Assembly (NCBI GenBank): GCA_958295805.1
Contig: OY282373.1
Location: forward strand, 343,001 to 407,000
DNA length: 64,000 nt
Source: an uncultured Nitrospirales bacterium
Lineage (GTDB): Bacteria > Nitrospirota > Nitrospiria > Nitrospirales > UBA8639
Direction: 5' to 3'
Both the position numbers and the translations under genes were made by a program. The notes below the pieces were generated by a model, which had not been told where the DNA came from, did no database searches, and worked only from the letters and a program-made list of their open reading frames with translations. Of the stretch, positions 60,702 to 64,000 are shown piece by piece (the stretch's first letter is position 1; each line of letters begins with the position of its first letter).

Positions 60702-62273
60702 ATGATTCGGCACATCTCCAGAGGACTTCGACGATACTGGAACTCAGGATTCACCCTCCGACGCCTCGCTGAGGTTGACGCGTGGGTTGTCATCGTTTGG
60801 TCTCTGTTTCTGTGCGTACTTTTCCTCTACGCGGTTGATTCGTTTGTGAACTTTGCCTACAGAGATTCGAGCGCTTTCCTCTACGTTGCCAAGGGAATAC
60901 TTGACGGCGAGATGCCATACATCAACAGGTGGGACCATAAAGGTCCATTGATCTATATCATAGACGTTGCAGGGATTGTGATTTCCGACGTGTGGGGGAT
61001 ATGGCTGGTCCAATTTTGCTTTCTGGCAGGAATCTGCCTGTCTGCCTCCAAGCTGTTCAGATCCCAATTCGGAACCACGGCGATGCTCTTCTCGCTTACG
61101 GTTCTCCTGGCATATTTCGACAAGTTCATACACGGTGGCAATCGTCCCGCAGAATATGCGCTGCTGTTTCAGTTTCTGGCGTTGTGCCTGTTTGCCAGGA
61201 TCGAACGTAGCGATGATACTCTGCGCCGGGTGCTTGCTGCCGGCGCTCTTGGCGCGCTCGGAGCCGCTTCGCTACTGCTCCGTCCCAACCTCGTGGGCGT
61301 GTGGGCTGCAATTGGCGTGTGCTGGCTGATTTACTGGGACGACTCAGCTCGGAAATTTATATGGGCCGGTGTCGGCGGTGCCGTGGTTTTACTGGTTGTT
61401 GCCGCTTGGTTCGCGGCCGCGGGCGGGTTGTCTCACCTCTGGGATGCGGTATTCGTATACAACGTCGCATATTCTAATTTTTCACTTGGTAAGACATACC
61501 ATTCCGCTCGCGATTCGTTTGAACTGTTTTTCCCGCTGAACTGGGTCATCCTGTTCGGATGGTCTGTCGGTCTTTGGCATATGTTTTACGTGAGGATAGC
61601 CCCCCTCCCACGATCCACCCGCATAGTCTTCCTCGCAGTCATTCTGCTGCCAATCGAGCTTGCGGTTGCCAATCTGTCGGGTTACGGGCACGTGCACTAC
61701 GGCCTCTCGCTGATACCCGTGACGTGCCTGCTCTCTGCGTTTACGATCAAACTGCTTCTGGACGTATTCCGAACGCGGTTTCCCTGGATCCCTACCACGC
61801 TTCTGGTTGTCACCGTTTTCACCTATGTGCATTACATCTATGATCCCTTGACTCACAATAACCTACTACGAAAATACGCCAACTGGAGGCACATCGTGTG
61901 CTGCGATGATGTCATCAATTATGTCAGGGAAAACACGGACGAAGATGATCATATCCTGGTATGGGGTGCGTGTGGGAGGATATATCTTCTGTCCGACCGG
62001 ACCGCACCCACCCGATTCTTCTACCAATATCCACTGTTCAGACAGGGTTACGCAAACCATGACCTGATTAAGGAGTTTATGTTGGATGTGGTCGGCAGCC
62101 CTCCGGCAATTATCATAGATGAGCATAACCCCGAGATATCTGTACCTCTGAATATGGCCGATCCAGAGCGTAGATACCCTGAACAACTCCAACCCTTCAT
62201 TGAGTTCGTGGACACCCATTACGAACGGCTAACGACCATCAAATCAAAAGACATTTACCACCACAAGAAGTGA
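60702..62273 (+). CDS. membrane glycosyltransferase (GT39/ArnT-like), intact copy
   Basis: 523 residues with about 10-11 transmembrane helices. The first large outer loop carries 'SAFLYVAKGILDGEMPYINRWDHKGPLIYII', with the acidic residues and DHK motif of GT-C transferases that use polyprenyl-phosphate sugars. The C-terminal soluble part ('IINYVRENTDEDDHILVWGA', 'PTRFFYQYPLFRQG', 'DPERRYPEQLQPFIEFVDTHYERL') is periplasmic. A TTAGGAGG site precedes the ATG. It probably adds a sugar to an envelope glycan or lipid; donor and acceptor are unknown. The paralogue at 58158 is broken. Confidence 0.82.
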   Translation: MIRHISRGLRRYWNSGFTLRRLAEVDAWVVIVWSLFLCVLFLYAVDSFVNFAYRDSSAFLYVAKGILDGEMPYINRWDHKGPLIYIIDVAGIVISDVWGIWLVQFCFLAGICLSASKLFRSQFGTTAMLFSLTVLLAYFDKFIHGGNRPAEYALLFQFLALCLFARIERSDDTLRRVLAAGALGALGAASLLLRPNLVGVWAAIGVCWLIYWDDSARKFIWAGVGGAVVLLVVAAWFAAAGGLSHLWDAVFVYNVAYSNFSLGKTYHSARDSFELFFPLNWVILFGWSVGLWHMFYVRIAPLPRSTRIVFLAVILLPIELAVANLSGYGHVHYGLSLIPVTCLLSAFTIKLLLDVFRTRFPWIPTTLLVVTVFTYVHYIYDPLTHNNLLRKYANWRHIVCCDDVINYVRENTDEDDHILVWGACGRIYLLSDRTAPTRFFYQYPLFRQGYANHDLIKEFMLDVVGSPPAIIIDEHNPEISVPLNMADPERRYPEQLQPFIEFVDTHYERLTTIKSKDIYHHKK

Positions 62274-62408
62274 TTTCTGTCCGATGCGATGCTCGTGTCC
62301 GGCGTGCCGAAGATCCACTCAAATTTTGACGTGTCTTCACCTCGCTCAGGTGCTCGAAGAGCACTGTCCAACAGCACCCGAGTACCAAAGTTGGACCTCT
62401 ACGTTGCC

Positions 62409-62437
62409 TTGTCGCTCCAAGGGCCTCATGTTAAGAT
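62409..62437 (+). promoter_or_regulatory. candidate promoter of tRNA-Ser copy 2
   Basis: TTGTCG (62409-62414), 17 bases, then TAAGAT (62432-62437). Identical hexamers and spacing to the unit A copy. Confidence 0.4.
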
Positions 62438-62469
62438 AACGCTCCCGAACATCGCAGACGAGCCAACGC

Positions 62470-62559
<90 letters not shown>

Positions 62560-62564
62560 CAACG

Positions 62565-62771
62565 TCAAGAGCGAGATGATTGAGCATAAACTGCCTCTAC
62601 CTGAGATCGGCTCACACCAGGAAACCAATCAAGGAAGTCGTTGACCGTCGCTCCGTCCTCGATATTTTCGAAAAGTGCCCGAACGGGCACTCGGGTGCCT
62701 TTGAACACATAGTCGCCGCTGACGACTTGAGAGTTGCGACTGACTTCGGGACACGTTTGCCAGCTCATCAT
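62565..62771 (-). CDS. DUF433 antitoxin-like protein, 3' end at duplication boundary
   Basis: About 68 residues from one of two adjacent ATGs (62771 or 62768). DUF433 pattern: 'SWQTCPEVSRNSQVVSGDYVFKGTRVPVRALFENIEDGATVNDFLDWFPGVSRSQVEAV'. DUF433 proteins are small HTH-like antitoxins, usually followed by a DUF5615 PIN-like toxin. Here the gene stops 6 bases from a tRNA, inside the shared edge of the duplication. Its C-terminus may be shortened and its toxin partner is missing. The longer frame to 62939 reads through repeats and is not used. Confidence 0.68.
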   Translation of the reverse strand: MMSWQTCPEVSRNSQVVSGDYVFKGTRVPVRALFENIEDGATVNDFLDWFPGVSRSQVEAVYAQSSRS

Positions 62772-62892
62772 GACCGAGCCATGATGCCACCCGAAGGCAG
62801 ACGACTCAATCCTGTGGATCATCACGGTCACCGTCCGCTGATATGAGACCTTTGCAAAAGTGGAATGGGCCACTACCGAGGACTTCCCCTCA

Positions 62893-62910
62893 CCCCCGCG
62901 TTCGCGGGGG
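62893..62910. terminator. strong GC hairpin
   Basis: CCCCCGCG (62893-62900) and CGCGGGGG (62903-62910) with a TT centre. It lies in the 496-base gap between the DUF433 start and the next gene. No U-tract follows, so it may be part of a repeat rather than a terminator. The rest of the gap apart from the REP-like unit shows nothing. Confidence 0.4.
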
Positions 62911-62931
62911 CAGGCTCTCGCCTTCTCCCGG

Positions 62932-62955
62932 GGTGCCATGAGATGGCGCAGCTAC
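62932..62955. repeat. REP-like palindrome, third copy
   Basis: GGTGCCAT-GAG-ATGGCGC followed by AG and CTAC, the same unit as at 16186-16209 with one stem mismatch. Single inverted REP. Confidence 0.6.
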
Positions 62956-63267
62956 AGCTAGCGCAGAGGGTAGAAGATTCAATTCGATGCGTTTCAATAG
63001 TTCTCGATCCTGCGCATGGTCAGACTCCGCAGTGGCAACCTCTCTCCATGGGGGATGTTATCTTGTCCCCACCAGTAAAAAGCCTTTTGCCCGGATTCAG
63101 CGCTTTATGAGACAATCTGTCTTTAGGCTTGACACTTACCTGGAAAAACCTATATTTTTTACAAATGCTAAATGGCACCATACCACTCGGCGTCTAGTCC
63201 CTACACTTACCCAAATGCAAGGCGGTTTCTGCTACTTTGCCCCCTTCCCCTTGGTAAGTGGTCTTAG

Positions 63268-63764
63268 ATGTTCGGCATCTTCGATTCTCCACTAATTGCA
63301 ACCCTCATTGCTCTTACCGGCGGATATATCTTCGTTCGCCACCAAATACAAAAGCAGAGGAAGCTCCAACAGGAAACTCTCAGCATTCAAGAGGTGCAAC
63401 GCTTGTGGAGGGATGAATCCTTTCAGGCCGACATCATCGCTGTTATGAAAATCGGGAGAGAAGAAGATATCGCCCAATATGCAGAAGATCGGCAACATGC
63501 CCCAGTCAATGAAGGATGGGAGAAAAAAGAGCATTAATTGTGAGATCTATTAATTACTTTGAAATGATCAGCGTAGGCGTCCACGTAGGTATTTACGACT
63601 CAAATATCATTAAACTCACAATCGAAAGCACAATACTTGGATTTTATCATAACACCGAGCCTTTCATAAAAAAGATACGGGAAAAGATACGGGAAGAGCA
63701 TCCGAAGATAGAAGATGTCGCCACAGAATTTGAGAATTTTGCGAAAAGTCTGGAAAAGTTGTGA
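63268..63764 (+). pseudogene. DUF4760-like membrane-anchored protein, split at an A6 run
   Basis: Two overlapping frames together form one DUF4760-type protein of about 165 residues. The first (63268-63537) gives a transmembrane helix ('LIATLIALTGGYIFV'), a linker and 'QEVQRLWRDESFQADIIAVMK'. The second (to 63764) continues 'ALIVRSINYFEMISVGVHVGIYDSNIIKLTIESTILGFYHNTEPFIKKIREK', the conserved C-terminal half. They join after 'EKK' if the AAAAAA run near 63520-63526 had one more A, or if ribosomes slip by -1 there. Function of the family is unknown. Confidence 0.68.
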
Positions 63765-64000
63765 ACCGGCGCTTTTTAGGTCGTCGCATCTGTTTGCTTC
63801 AACACGTCGGACAACGTGCCAGACAAATCGGGGCCGCTCTTGGTGTGTGGAGATGAAGGCAAACACGGATGTCGCCGCAGCCCGCTCGTGAGACCTTTCC
63901 ACCACTCCTTTTTCTCTCCCCCTCCCCCTGACCCTCTCCTACCAGAGGAAAGGGAAGAGCAGGGAGGCCCGAATCCTTCCATTCTTCCGTGGGGTTGTTC
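63765..64000. other. non-coding end of window
   Basis: 236 bases after the DUF4760-like gene with no supported gene on either strand. A C/T-rich stretch (63910-63960) is all that stands out. Confidence 0.5.

Noticed and set aside
62844-62858. GAGACCTTTGCAAAA resembling an insertion sequence end
   Set aside because: The only partner is a partial GAGACCTTT at about 63890, in the same rather than inverted orientation, and no transposase remnant was found between them.

Overview
The window looks like a chromosomal segment of a free-living Gram-negative bacterium, most likely of the phylum Nitrospirota (Nitrospira-like). That assignment is inference from gene style: clusters of HEAT-repeat proteins, a TatA with a long Pro/Gln/Ala tail, lipoprotein operons, LeuCD, QueE, a CDGSH protein, and a core mreBCD-mrdA-rodA-rng shape operon beside tig-clpP-clpX. 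No rRNA or other decisive marker is present, so the phylum call is only moderately sure. No CRISPR array, rRNA operon, prophage or intact transposase was seen.

Layout. 0-3.5 kb: three HEAT-repeat genes, then UDP-glucose dehydrogenase on the other strand. 3.6-5.3 kb: tRNA-Gly with a near-consensus promoter and a HigBA-type toxin-antitoxin (TA) operon with a palindromic operator. 5.3-12.6 kb: a hypothetical protein with a methyltransferase-like motif, a ChaN-like protein, a CDGSH protein, and the conserved tesA / ybbA-ybbP divergent cluster. 12.6-13.7 kb: two decayed TA modules (a RelE-like toxin broken by one base, and a VapBC with a truncated toxin). 13.8-16.2 kb: a four-gene lipoprotein operon (CsgG-like, small lipoprotein, DUF4810, DUF799). 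16.3-26.3 kb: housekeeping genes (tRNA-Leu, HAD phosphatase, queE, pepA, nagZ, a class I amidotransferase, tatA) mixed with small hypotheticals.

26.3-37.3 kb is a minus-strand accessory island. Its downstream part is a type III restriction-modification pair (mod-res). Its upstream part is a tightly packed, visibly AT-richer five-gene operon: two unknown helical proteins, a 938-residue protein fusing a ParA/MinD-type KGGVGR ATPase to an ORC/CDC6-like AAA ATPase, an unknown protein with an MDITS motif, and an N6-adenine methylase with a C-terminal recognition-like region. I do not recognise this set as a described system. It is the best candidate in the window for a new conflict or defence system.

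37.5-56.5 kb is core genome: a CPA2 K+/H+ antiporter, leuCD, the cell-shape and septum-independent peptidoglycan operon mreB-mreC-mreD-mrdA-rodA-rng with a clear sigma-70 promoter, dprA overlapping a DNA topoisomerase III, and tig-clpP-clpX. 56.5-64 kb is plastic: a REP-type paired palindrome, tRNA-Leu, and an approximately 2.5-kb tandem duplication carrying part of a membrane-protein gene, a complete membrane glycosyltransferase gene (frameshifted in the first copy, intact in the second) and tRNA-Ser(GGA). It ends with a DUF433 gene at the duplication edge and a DUF4760-like gene split at an A6 run.

Start codons were moved from the longest reading frame where a ribosome binding site, lipoprotein signal or overlap with a neighbour favoured a shorter one.
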